From: Nocardia alni
GTDB lineage: Bacteria > Actinomycetota > Actinomycetes > Mycobacteriales > Mycobacteriaceae
Direction of reading: 5' to 3'
Length of the DNA stretch: 64,000 nt
NCBI RefSeq assembly: GCF_019038435.1
Contig: NZ_JAGPOX010000037.1
Coordinates: forward strand, 1 to 64,000
Every line of letters starts with the position of its first letter. The first letter of the stretch is position 1. Under the pieces are notes generated by a model. That model was not told the DNA's origin. It worked only from the letters and a program-made list of their open reading frames with translations, and made no database searches. The translations under genes and the position numbers were made by a program. Shown here in pieces: positions 7,132-14,800 of the stretch.

Positions 7132-9321
7132 ATGGATACCACCCCGATGGACGCACCCGCCGCACACCGACCCACCACCGCGACAACCTGGACCGCCCGG
7201 ACCGACACGACCATGTCGACCTCTCGAAATGCACCGGTGGCCGCTGCCGCCGAACGGACGCACGTGCCGAACGCGGCTCGCCCGCGTGCGGACCTTCCGT
7301 TGGATCGTTCTGAACACCAGCCGATTTCGAGCGAAGTATCCGATTCGGAACAGCCGAATTTCGTGGAGGTGCTGCGGCCGGGAATGCTGACCACAGTGCA
7401 GGATTGGCCGGGCCGGGTGGGGTATTGGCATGTGGGCGTGCCACCGTCGGGGCCGATGGACGATCTGTCGTTCCGGCTCGGCAACCGCGCTCTCGGCAAC
7501 GCGCAGGGCGCACCCGGCCTCGAATGCACCCTCACCGGACCGGCATTACGGTTCGACGAACCGACCTGGGTGTGTGTGACCGGTGCGCCCGTATCCGTGA
7601 CCGTGAACGGTGCACCGGTCCCACAGTGGCGCACGGTGCGGGTACCCGAGGGCGGGGTGCTGGACATCGGGTCCGTCCGCGGCCCCGGTATGCGGTGCTA
7701 CGTGCTGGTCGCGGGCGGACTCGCGGTGCCTGAATATCTGGGCAGCGCAGCGACATTCACGCTGGGACGGTTCGGCGGCGGCACCGGGTCGGCGCTGCGC
7801 TCCGGACAGCGGCTCACGCTCGGACTTCCCGGACGAATCACCGAGGGTGTCCCCGCCGATATTCAGCCCGTGCTGTCCCGGCGCTGGGAACTCGCGGTCA
7901 CCGAGGGCCCGCACGGCGCTCCGGAATTCTTCACCCGCACCGATATCGACACCATCAGCGGTACCGAGTACGAGGTCCATTTCAATTCCGATCGCACCGG
8001 GGTCCGGCTGATCGGGCCCAGGCCCCGGTTCGCGCGCACCGACGGCGGTGAGGCCGGGCTGCACCCGTCCAATATTCACGACACCGCGTATTCGGTCGGC
8101 GCGCTGGACTTCACCGGCGATACCCCGATCCTGCTCGGACCGGACGGGCCCAGCCTGGGCGGTTTCGTCTGCCCGGTGACCGTGGTGGCCGCCGATCGGT
8201 GGAAGCTCGGCCAGCTCACTCCCGGGGATCGCGTGCGGTTCGTCCCGGTGCGCGCGGACCGCGCCGCCTCGCCGCGCGCGCTGGGTCCGGCCCGCCGTGC
8301 CGGATGGCCGTTCGTCCGCTCGTCGGGCGGGGACCGTGACGACGGCCTGCTGGCCCGGTCCCAGGCGGACGACACCACCGAAGTCACCTACCGCCGCGCC
8401 GGCGACGACGGTCTGCTCGTCGAATACGGCGATATGACACTGGATCTGGGCCTGCGGGCGCGGGTGCACGCCTTGCACGAGCATCTGCTCGAGCGGCGCG
8501 AACCGGGCATCACCGAGCTGACGCCGGGTGTGCGCTCGCTGCAGGTACGCTTCGATCCGGACAGCCTGTCGACCGCGAAGCTGCTGAGCCTGCTGGCCGA
8601 CGCGGAATCACTGCTGCCGCCCGCCGGGGAACTGGTGGTGCCCAGCCGGATCGTGCATCTGCCGTTGTCCTGGGACGATCCGGCCACCCGCGAGGCGATC
8701 ACGCGGTACATGCACGGCGTGCGAGCCGATGCGCCTTGGTGCCCGTGGAATATCGAATTCATCCGTCGAGTGAACGGATTACCCAGCGTGCGGGAGGTTT
8801 TCGACACGGTCTTCGCGGCGGAGTACCTGGTGCTGGGCCTGGGTGATGTGTATCTGGGCGCCCCGGTGGCCACGCCGACCGACCCCCGCCACCGGCTGGT
8901 CACCACGAAATACAATCCGGCGCGCACGTGGACCCCGGAGAACGCGGTCGGTATCGGCGGGGCCTACCTGTGCATCTACGGTATGGAGGGCCCCGGCGGC
9001 TATCAGTTCGTCGGGCGCACCACTCAGGTGTGGAATCACCGGGCTACCGGAGACGACGAATCCCCTTGGTTGCTGCGGTATTTCGATCGTATCCGGTGGT
9101 ATCCGGTGTCGGCCGAGGAGCTTCTGGAGATGCGGTCCGAATTCGCCTCCGGCAAGGGAGGACTCCACATCGAGGACGGCGAGTTCCGGCTCGCCGAGCA
9201 TCGGCGCTTCCTGACCGACAATGCCGCCTCGATCGCCGAGTTCCGAGCCCATCAGACCCAGGCGTTCACCGCCGAGCGCCAGTCCTGGCGTGCCGCCGGC
9301 GAACTCACCGAGACACCGTGA
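7132..9321 (+). CDS. Biotin-dependent carboxyltransferase (AHS2-AHS1) of urea/guanidine carboxylase type, lacking BC and BCCP domains
   Basis: The product has 729 residues from ATG 7132, which has a strong AGGAGGTCTCG site. Residues 1-80 are a low-complexity Pro/Thr/Ala tail. From FVEVLRPGMLTTVQDWPG (about residue 80) the protein matches the AHS2 domain, and from VTYRRAGDDGLLVEYGDM (about 420) the AHS1 domain, the order found inside fused urea carboxylase. The end, AHQTQAFTAERQSWRAAGE, is where the biotinyl domain normally follows. Full urea carboxylases have about 1200 residues with a ~450-residue biotin carboxylase first and a BCCP last; neither is here or nearby. It must work with carrier subunits in trans, or act differently. 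Confidence 0.85.
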   Translation: MDTTPMDAPAAHRPTTATTWTARTDTTMSTSRNAPVAAAAERTHVPNAARPRADLPLDRSEHQPISSEVSDSEQPNFVEVLRPGMLTTVQDWPGRVGYWHVGVPPSGPMDDLSFRLGNRALGNAQGAPGLECTLTGPALRFDEPTWVCVTGAPVSVTVNGAPVPQWRTVRVPEGGVLDIGSVRGPGMRCYVLVAGGLAVPEYLGSAATFTLGRFGGGTGSALRSGQRLTLGLPGRITEGVPADIQPVLSRRWELAVTEGPHGAPEFFTRTDIDTISGTEYEVHFNSDRTGVRLIGPRPRFARTDGGEAGLHPSNIHDTAYSVGALDFTGDTPILLGPDGPSLGGFVCPVTVVAADRWKLGQLTPGDRVRFVPVRADRAASPRALGPARRAGWPFVRSSGGDRDDGLLARSQADDTTEVTYRRAGDDGLLVEYGDMTLDLGLRARVHALHEHLLERREPGITELTPGVRSLQVRFDPDSLSTAKLLSLLADAESLLPPAGELVVPSRIVHLPLSWDDPATREAITRYMHGVRADAPWCPWNIEFIRRVNGLPSVREVFDTVFAAEYLVLGLGDVYLGAPVATPTDPRHRLVTTKYNPARTWTPENAVGIGGAYLCIYGMEGPGGYQFVGRTTQVWNHRATGDDESPWLLRYFDRIRWYPVSAEELLEMRSEFASGKGGLHIEDGEFRLAEHRRFLTDNAASIAEFRAHQTQAFTAERQSWRAAGELTETP

Positions 9322-9329
9322 GGCCGGTA

Positions 9330-10961
9330 ATGACCATATGGATTCACCAGCGGGCCGAAGCCGAGATCGCCCGGGACGTCGCCGAGGCGACAGGGCCACT
9401 GGCCGGGATTCGGTTGGCGGTCAAGGACAATGTGGATGTCGCCGGCGTACCGACGACCGCCGGATGTCCGGCCTTCGCCTACACCCCCGATCGGGACGCA
9501 CCCGCTGTCGCGGCGCTGCGAGCCGCCGGAGCGGTCGTGGTGGGCAAGACGAACCTGGATCAGTTCGCTACCGGTCTGGTCGGCACGCGCTCACCCCATG
9601 GCGCGGTACCGGACGCGCGCAGACCCGAGTTCGTCTCGGGTGGTTCGAGTTCCGGCTCGGCCGTCGCGGTCGCCACCGGCGCCGCGGATATCGCCATCGG
9701 GACCGATACCGCGGGCTCGGGCCGGGTGCCCGCGGCGTTCCAGGGAATCGTCGGGATCAAGCCGACCGTGGGTGTGGTGTCCACCGACGGCGTCGTGCCC
9801 GCCTGCCGCTCCTACGACTGCGTCACCCTGTTCGCGGCGGATCTGCCGCTGGCGGACCGGGCAATGGGTGTGCTGGCCGCGGGAGCCGGCCGGCGCGAAT
9901 GGCCCGCCGATGTCCGCCTCGCGGCGCCGCCGGAACCCGTTGTCGCGGTGTTCGATTCGCTGCCGGAGCTGAACCCGTTGTGGCGCGGCGCATTCGAGCG
10001 CACCGTCGGCGCACTGCGCGAGGGGGGTGTACGAATCGTCACCGTGGATCCCGAACCCTTCCTCGCTGCGGCCCGGCTGCTCTACGGCGGCGCACTGGTC
10101 GCCGAAAGGTATGCGGCGGTTGGCGCATTCGTCGATGCGCACGCCGAGTCCGTCGACCCGACGGTGGGCTCGATCATCCGCGCGGCCCGCGATATTCCGG
10201 CGCACCGGCTGGTTTCCGACCTGGCCACACTGGAAGAACTGCGGTCCCGCGCGCTGGCGAGCCTGGCCGGGGCCGACGCCCTGCTGACGCCGACCGCGCC
10301 GGGCCAGCCGACGATCGCGCAGGTTGCCGCCGATCCTGTCGGCGCCAATTCGCGGGTCGGCGCCTATACGAACTTCTGCAATCTGTTCGATCTGTGCGCG
10401 GTCGCCGTGCCGTCCGGGATGGCGGGTGCGGCGCAGTTCGGTGTCACCGTCCTGGCCCGCGCCTTCGAGGATGCCGTGGCGCTGGATATCGCCGCACGAA
10501 TCACCAACGGAGACAGCGATACTCCCACTCCGCTCGATACAGTGTGGCCGCTGTCCGTCGCCCCCGCACAGGAGGTGATCGTATTCGGCGCGCATCTGCG
10601 CGGCCAGCCGCTCGAGCATCAGCTCACCGACCTGGGCGCCCGCTGGATGGGCCCGGTGCGCACCGCTCCCCGCTACCGGCTGGCAGCACTGGATACCCAC
10701 CCGCCGAAGCCCGCCGTCACCCGGCGTCCCGACGGCGAGGCAGGAGTAGCCGTGGCGGGCGAGCGCTGGCTGCTGTCCCCCGCCGCCCTCGGCCGCTTCC
10801 TGGCTCGACTCCCGCCGCCGATGCAGTTGGGCGCTGTCGAATTCGCGGACGGCACATGGCACACGGCCTTCGGCTGCGACGGTGCGGCCGCGGCGGCGGG
10901 TAAGGACATCAGCGAATACAGCAGCTGGACCGCCGCTCTCGCGGCAGGCGCGGTTGGCTGA
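9330..10961 (+). CDS. atzF: Allophanate hydrolase (amidase-signature enzyme)
   Basis: The product has 543 residues from ATG 9330; GTG 9318, overlapping the previous stop, would add four residues. The amidase-signature core shows Lys of LAVKDNVDVAG, the Gly/Ser-rich SGGSSSGSAVAVA and the nucleophile region GTDTAGSGRVPAA, giving a complete Ser-cisSer-Lys triad. The C-terminal ~130 residues (FGAHLRGQPLEHQL, APRYRLAAL, PPKPAV, MQLGAVEFADG, DISEYSSW) form the second domain that distinguishes allophanate hydrolase from plain amidases. It converts allophanate to ammonia and CO2 and is the last step of the operon. A bidirectional hairpin follows at 11120. Confidence 0.92.
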   Translation: MTIWIHQRAEAEIARDVAEATGPLAGIRLAVKDNVDVAGVPTTAGCPAFAYTPDRDAPAVAALRAAGAVVVGKTNLDQFATGLVGTRSPHGAVPDARRPEFVSGGSSSGSAVAVATGAADIAIGTDTAGSGRVPAAFQGIVGIKPTVGVVSTDGVVPACRSYDCVTLFAADLPLADRAMGVLAAGAGRREWPADVRLAAPPEPVVAVFDSLPELNPLWRGAFERTVGALREGGVRIVTVDPEPFLAAARLLYGGALVAERYAAVGAFVDAHAESVDPTVGSIIRAARDIPAHRLVSDLATLEELRSRALASLAGADALLTPTAPGQPTIAQVAADPVGANSRVGAYTNFCNLFDLCAVAVPSGMAGAAQFGVTVLARAFEDAVALDIAARITNGDSDTPTPLDTVWPLSVAPAQEVIVFGAHLRGQPLEHQLTDLGARWMGPVRTAPRYRLAALDTHPPKPAVTRRPDGEAGVAVAGERWLLSPAALGRFLARLPPPMQLGAVEFADGTWHTAFGCDGAAAAAGKDISEYSSWTAALAAGAVG

Positions 10962-11119
10962 CCGGCCCACCGAAGCCGCTGCGCGACAGGGCTACCGCAG
11001 CGGCAACTGTCGTTCTGGCATCTCGTCGAGCGGAGTCGGCCAATGTCGGTCGCGGGTTCCGTCCGACAGCCGAGGCGAATACCGCGCTGTAGACCCAGCG
11101 ACCCGGAAACACGAGCGTG

Positions 11120-11146
11120 CCCTGCCGAACCGTCAGTCCGGCAGGG
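11120..11146. terminator. Hairpin between convergent genes
   Basis: CCCTGCCG and CGGCAGGG form a perfect 8-bp stem with an 11-nt loop. The hairpin lies between the ends of the allophanate hydrolase gene (10961, plus) and the amidase gene (11161, minus), so it could stop both. There is no U tract, as is common in high-GC actinomycetes. Confidence 0.55.
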
Positions 11147-11160
11147 CGCGGCGCCGGGTA

Positions 11161-12525
11161 CTACTTCGTGAGGGTGGAGGCCGCGTTACCGGCCGCGCCG
11201 ATCAATGTCGACACCAGCGTGTAAGCGAGGTTGATCAGCTCGGAATTCGCCAGATCGCCGACGCCCAGCGATTTGGCCAGTGGACCGAGCAGCGTGATGG
11301 CGCTGTTCAGCAGCGTGCTCATCGCGGCGTTGGGATCACCGGTCGAATTCGACGTTCCGGGCTGAGTTTGGGCTCCGGGCTGCGCCTGAGTACCGGGCTG
11401 GGCGCCCGGCGCGGTATAGGCACCCGGGGTTGCGCCGGCGCCCGGATAGCTATTGGTCCCGGGCGCGGCGTTCGTCCCCAGCGAGGTACCCGGATAGCCC
11501 GGACCACTCACCCCGGGATACACATTCGCCCCGGAATTCGCTCCGCCCGGAGCGTAGGTGCCCGGCGCGGCCTGATACTGCGGTGCGGCGGGTGTCGCAG
11601 GCTGCGGGACGGGCGCATTGTTCGCCGCCGGAACGGCATTCGACTGCCCGGGTATCGGCGCGGACGCCTTGCTGCCGGCCGATCCGGTCTGCTGCGTCGG
11701 CGACACGCCGAGCAGATAGCCGGCCAGCCCGGTCGTGATCGCGATCGCGTGCTTGATCTGGCCGTCGTTGGAGGTCAGCTGCGCGGCGTCGTCCTTGTTG
11801 GCGCCGTTGCCCATCTCGAGGAACACATCGGGCACCTCGGTCAGCGCGGGACCGGCGATGTCGTGGCGGGTCTGCATCCCGTCCACGGCGCCGGCATAGG
11901 TGGCCGCGGGGAATCCGGAGGCCACGTAGGCGTCGCGCATGGCCTTGCTCGCGGTCAGCCCGGGACCCGACTGCGCCCGGTCGGCCCTGGCGTCCGGCAC
12001 GGGCAGTTGCGGGACGATCAGGTGAAATCCTCGATCCTGTGCGGGCGCGCTGTCGGCGTGGATGCTGAGTGCGACGTCGGCGCCCGACCGGCTGGCCGCC
12101 GCGGCGCGATCATCCACGCAGCCGCCCCATCCGGTGTCGTCCTGGCGGCTGAGCACCACCCGGGCGCCGAGCGCCTCGAGCGACTGCTTGACCAGGCTGG
12201 CAACCTTCCAGTTGATCGTGTGCTCGGGCGTGCCGTCGAGCGCCGTCATACCGGTGGTCTGACACTCTTTGGTGCCGCCGTACCCGTTGTTCACCTGCCG
12301 GGCGAGGTTCTCGGTGTGGTTGGGGCCCTGGTGGCCCGGATCCAGAAACACCGTCTTACCGGCGAGTTTTGTCGCGATATCCGACGTTGCCGGAGCTGGT
12401 GCGGGCGCGGCCGGAACTGCGGACGCGACCGGCGCGAACGCCGCGGCGGTGGCGGCGGCCGTGACCATGCACAGCCCCGCGCTGATGACACTGGTCTTGC
12501 GGTAGAACAGCTGGCGAGAGAACAC
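11161..12525 (-). CDS. Secreted zinc N-acetylmuramoyl-L-alanine amidase (Amidase_3, Rv3717-like) with Pro/Gly-rich tail
   Basis: I chose GTG 12525 because GGAGGG lies 4 nt upstream; an in-frame GTG at 12573 lacks such a site. The product has 454 residues. A signal peptide (SVISAGLCMVTAAATAAAF... ending AVPAAP) is followed by the amidase domain. Zn ligands and catalytic Glu are in place: FLDPGHQG, PEHTINW, LSIHAD and VFLEMGN. The family cleaves the MurNAc-L-Ala bond in peptidoglycan. After about residue 270 there is an unusual Ala/Pro/Gly/Gln tail with repeated PGAxTxPG and QPGTQ units, then a hydrophobic C-terminal segment (INLAYTLVSTLIGAAGN) that may hold it at the envelope. Confidence 0.88.
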   Translation of the reverse strand: MFSRQLFYRKTSVISAGLCMVTAAATAAAFAPVASAVPAAPAPAPATSDIATKLAGKTVFLDPGHQGPNHTENLARQVNNGYGGTKECQTTGMTALDGTPEHTINWKVASLVKQSLEALGARVVLSRQDDTGWGGCVDDRAAAASRSGADVALSIHADSAPAQDRGFHLIVPQLPVPDARADRAQSGPGLTASKAMRDAYVASGFPAATYAGAVDGMQTRHDIAGPALTEVPDVFLEMGNGANKDDAAQLTSNDGQIKHAIAITTGLAGYLLGVSPTQQTGSAGSKASAPIPGQSNAVPAANNAPVPQPATPAAPQYQAAPGTYAPGGANSGANVYPGVSGPGYPGTSLGTNAAPGTNSYPGAGATPGAYTAPGAQPGTQAQPGAQTQPGTSNSTGDPNAAMSTLLNSAITLLGPLAKSLGVGDLANSELINLAYTLVSTLIGAAGNAASTLTK

Positions 12526-12598
12526 GACGCCCTCCAAATCCGTGCTGGTACCGTCTGACGGTTCCAGGAGCACAGCCGGGGCGCCGTACCGCCCTAGC

Positions 12599-12622
12599 TG
12601 TTACTGCTGTTGCGGTTGTTAC
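12599..12622. promoter_or_regulatory. Three TGTTRC direct repeats at 9-bp period upstream of the amidase gene
   Basis: TGTTAC, TGTTGC and TGTTAC start at 12599, 12608 and 12617. On the gene's strand they read GTAACA/GCAACA and lie 74-97 nt before the amidase start. GTAAC-type direct repeats are bound by MtrA response regulators, which control cell-wall hydrolases in actinobacteria; binding here is only inferred. Confidence 0.4.
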
Positions 12623-12722
12623 GGGTGAGCATAACTGTGTTCATGCTCGATGTCGCGCCTCTCGCCCTAGTTCACAGCATTCCGCAACATTCGAGCATCA
12701 TTCTGGCGGCCCCACGACCGAA

Positions 12723-12754
12723 CGCCCCGACGACCTGGTTACGCCGTCGGGGCG
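12723..12754 (-). terminator. Terminator hairpin downstream of the Rieske gene
   Basis: CGCCCCGACG and CGTCGGGGCG form a perfect 10-bp stem with a 12-nt loop. It begins 19 nt past the stop of the Rieske gene. Confidence 0.65.
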
Positions 12755-12772
12755 CGGTATCGCGTGGTTGTC

Positions 12773-13210
12773 TCAGGCCTTGACGATGGCCCCGCCCTGC
12801 ACCTTGACCGGATGCGGATCCAGCGGACGCGGGGCCGGGCCTTGCGCGACGGTGCCGTCGAGGCGGAAGCGACTGCCGTGGCACGGGCATTCGATCAGCC
12901 CGTTGACGACCTTGTTGACCTTGCACCCGGCGTGGGTGCACGTGGAGGAGAACCCCTCGAACTTTCCGGCCGTGGGCTGGGTGACGACCGTATCGCCGAC
13001 GATCACGCCACCCCCGACCGGCACATCGGCGGTGCGAGCCAGCTGACCGGCCGGCGCGCCCGGCGGCGGGGCGGCCGAGGCGACTGCCGTGGTGGACGAG
13101 TCGTTCGAACTGCACGCGGCGGTCAGCGTGAGCGCGGCCGCGGTGATGCCTACACCCGCCACCACCGTGCGGCGATCGACGGGGCCCGAGGTGAGATCAT
13201 GACTGGTCAT
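12773..13210 (-). CDS. Exported Rieske [2Fe-2S] lipoprotein
   Basis: ATG 13210 is preceded by AGGGAG at a suitable distance and gives 145 residues. The N terminus has a Tat-like DRRTVVAG followed by a hydrophobic stretch ending TLTAAC, a lipobox, so the protein is probably exported folded and lipidated. The Rieske ligands are complete: CTHAGC and, 15 residues later, CPCHGS. The rest is a minimal Rieske fold ending HPVKVQGGAIVKA. Such small proteins carry electrons at the outer membrane face; the redox partner is not evident. The upstream region holds two CGAACGTT boxes, and the neighbouring ECF sigma factor gene is oriented the same way. Confidence 0.88.
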   Translation of the reverse strand: MTSHDLTSGPVDRRTVVAGVGITAAALTLTAACSSNDSSTTAVASAAPPPGAPAGQLARTADVPVGGGVIVGDTVVTQPTAGKFEGFSSTCTHAGCKVNKVVNGLIECPCHGSRFRLDGTVAQGPAPRPLDPHPVKVQGGAIVKA

Positions 13211-13243
13211 CGGCAAACTCCCTGACGTATTGGACTGAAAGGA

Positions 13244-13276
13244 CCGAACGTTTCGGCTATGCCATTCGAACGTTCG
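13244..13276. promoter_or_regulatory. Two CGAACGTT boxes, 22 bp apart, upstream of the Rieske gene
   Basis: CGAACGTT occurs at 13245-13252 within the near-palindrome CCGAACGTTTCGG, and again at 13267-13274 within the perfect palindrome CGAACGTTCG. A 22-bp (two-turn) spacing puts both boxes on one face of the DNA. They lie 35-66 nt upstream of the Rieske start. Confidence 0.45.
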
Positions 13277-13371
13277 GGGTCGGAGTTCGGTTCAGCGCAA
13301 CAATACTCGCGCCGCCGATCGTGGACCGCGAAGCGGACCATGCCGCCCGCGCCTACGCGAAAACATCGAAT

Positions 13372-13935
13372 TCACGCCGAAATCGGAAGCCGGCGCAGCG
13401 ACCGGAGCGCATAGTGCACCCTGGTCTTGACCGTGCCCACCGGCACACCCAGATCCTGCGCGACATCCTGATAGGCACGGTCGCGCAGGATCACCTGCAC
13501 CACCGCGTCGCGCTGCGGTCCGGGCAGCCGCTCCAGCAGTTCGGCGACGAGCAGCCCATCGGCCAGATGCTCGGCGAAATCAGGCCGCGAGCCACGGAAG
13601 TCGATCACGCCGTCGACATCGTCCCAGCTGGTCTCCACGGGCCGGGCCGCGCGCATCCGGGCCAGATCGGTGAGCACGTTGGCCTCGATCGCGAGCAGCC
13701 AGGTGCGCACGCTGCCCCGGTCGGGGTTGTACGACGGGCAGGCGCGCCACGCTCGTAGCAACGTCTCCTGCACGGCGTGTTCTGCTAGCCCCTGATCGCC
13801 GAGGCTGCGCCGGGCCCGCCAGTGCAGTAGACCGCCATCGGCGTCCAGCACGGCGGCTAAACCGCGCTCGGTGCACAGGTGCGCGCAGCTGACGCCGCAG
13901 GCGGAATCCGGTATGCGGGACCGTGGACAACTCAT
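13372..13935 (-). CDS. ECF-type RNA polymerase sigma factor
   Basis: The product has 187 residues from ATG 13935. Region 2 is visible as LAEHAVQETLLRAWRACPSY then SVRTWLLAIEANVLTDLAR. Region 4 has the HTH RDRAYQDVAQDLGVPVGTVKTR followed by ALRSLRRL (SigK/SigL-like spacing). The N terminus carries four Cys (SCPRS, ACGVSCAHLC), unusual for ECF factors and possibly redox- or metal-sensing. No anti-sigma gene follows; the next gene on the strand is the Rieske lipoprotein, 161 nt away, which may be a target rather than an operon partner. Confidence 0.85.
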   Translation of the reverse strand: MSCPRSRIPDSACGVSCAHLCTERGLAAVLDADGGLLHWRARRSLGDQGLAEHAVQETLLRAWRACPSYNPDRGSVRTWLLAIEANVLTDLARMRAARPVETSWDDVDGVIDFRGSRPDFAEHLADGLLVAELLERLPGPQRDAVVQVILRDRAYQDVAQDLGVPVGTVKTRVHYALRSLRRLPISA

Positions 13936-14195
13936 ACCCGGGATATCGCGCCGAGGGAGCGGAACGACAACGCGGCACTCGAATCGTCACAGTGTGAACC
14001 ATCCGACTGCCGCGACTGTTAACCATCCGGCCGCACCGACGAATTCACCGCTTTTCCGGGTGCCGAAGGATGCAATCGACCAGATTTCGCCGGTTCATCT
14101 CGACGCGGGCGGTCAACTCTGGTAGACGGTAATCCCAACGGTGAGGCTCTCTGCTTGTGCGCCACGCCGACACGCTAGTTCGAGGAGGAACCGTC

Positions 14196-14600
14196 GTGCG
14201 TTCACGCACGCTCGTGATCGCGGGGGCCATGGCCTGCGCGGGGACGTTGCTGACCACCACAAACGCCGCCGCCGCACCCGCGACGAGAATGCCCGGAGAC
14301 GGGACCTACCGGGTGGGCATCGACATCCAGCCCGGGATCTACCAGTCGGCGGGGTCGACGGATCCCAACTACGCGTGCTACTGGCAGCGGGTATGGAAGA
14401 TTCAGGGTCCCGGCGATCACAGCGATCCGAACCAGTACATCGTCGCCAGCGATCGGACCCGTACGCGTCCCGTGCGGGTGATGATCAAGGCCACCGACGT
14501 CGGCTTCGAGGCCGTCCACTGCGGCAGCTGGGTCATGGTGCCCCCGCCGCCGAGCACCGGATCGTACGGACCGGGCGGGCTGTTCGGCAGCGAGTACTGA
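14196..14600 (+). CDS. Small secreted protein of unknown function
   Basis: GTG 14196 has GAGGAGGA 6 nt upstream and gives 134 residues. The first ~28 residues form a signal peptide (RTLVIAGAMACAGTLL...NAAAA). The mature part contains MPGDGTYRVGIDIQPGIYQS and two Cys (YACYW, VHCGSW) likely to form a disulfide. The 'GxYRVGxDIxPGxYxS' pattern recurs in actinobacterial exported proteins of unknown function. It ends in a Pro/Gly tail. A strong hairpin terminator follows, so it is a single-gene unit. Confidence 0.8.
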   Translation: MRSRTLVIAGAMACAGTLLTTTNAAAAPATRMPGDGTYRVGIDIQPGIYQSAGSTDPNYACYWQRVWKIQGPGDHSDPNQYIVASDRTRTRPVRVMIKATDVGFEAVHCGSWVMVPPPPSTGSYGPGGLFGSEY

Positions 14601-14642
14601 TCGTCCACACTCGCTGACCTGGTCCGAACCCCGATCCACCCG

Positions 14643-14670
14643 CGACACCGCCGATGATTCGGCGGTGTCG
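14643..14670 (+). terminator. Strong 12-bp hairpin terminator
   Basis: CGACACCGCCGA pairs perfectly with TCGGCGGTGTCG around a TGAT tetraloop, 43 nt after the secreted-protein stop. It separates that gene from the galT leader. Confidence 0.75.
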
Positions 14671-14749
14671 CCGTCGACCCGATGTGAGCGTTCACATGCA
14701 TTCCGTGTACTGTCCGACCGAGTCTGTCGTGTCCCGATCGGAGGTTGTC

Positions 14750-14800
14750 ATGGCGCTGCCCGCACACGACCACACGTACACCCGGCGGCCGGCCCGGTGA
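14750..14800 (+). CDS. 16-codon leader ORF overlapping the galT start
   Basis: ATG 14750 is preceded by GGAGG with a 5-nt gap, the only good ribosome-binding site ahead of galT. The frame encodes MALPAHDHTYTRRPAR and its TGA (14798-14800) overlaps the galT GTG (14797) as GTGA. The galT GTG itself has no Shine-Dalgarno sequence, so ribosomes finishing this peptide probably restart there. The peptide itself need not be functional. It is basic at the C terminus and holds two His. Confidence 0.6.
   Translation: MALPAHDHTYTRRPAR

Noticed and set aside
14157..14195. Upstream ATG/GTG extension of the secreted 134-residue protein
   Set aside because: The GAGGAGGA site fits GTG 14196, where the signal peptide begins; the extension would put charged residues ahead of it.
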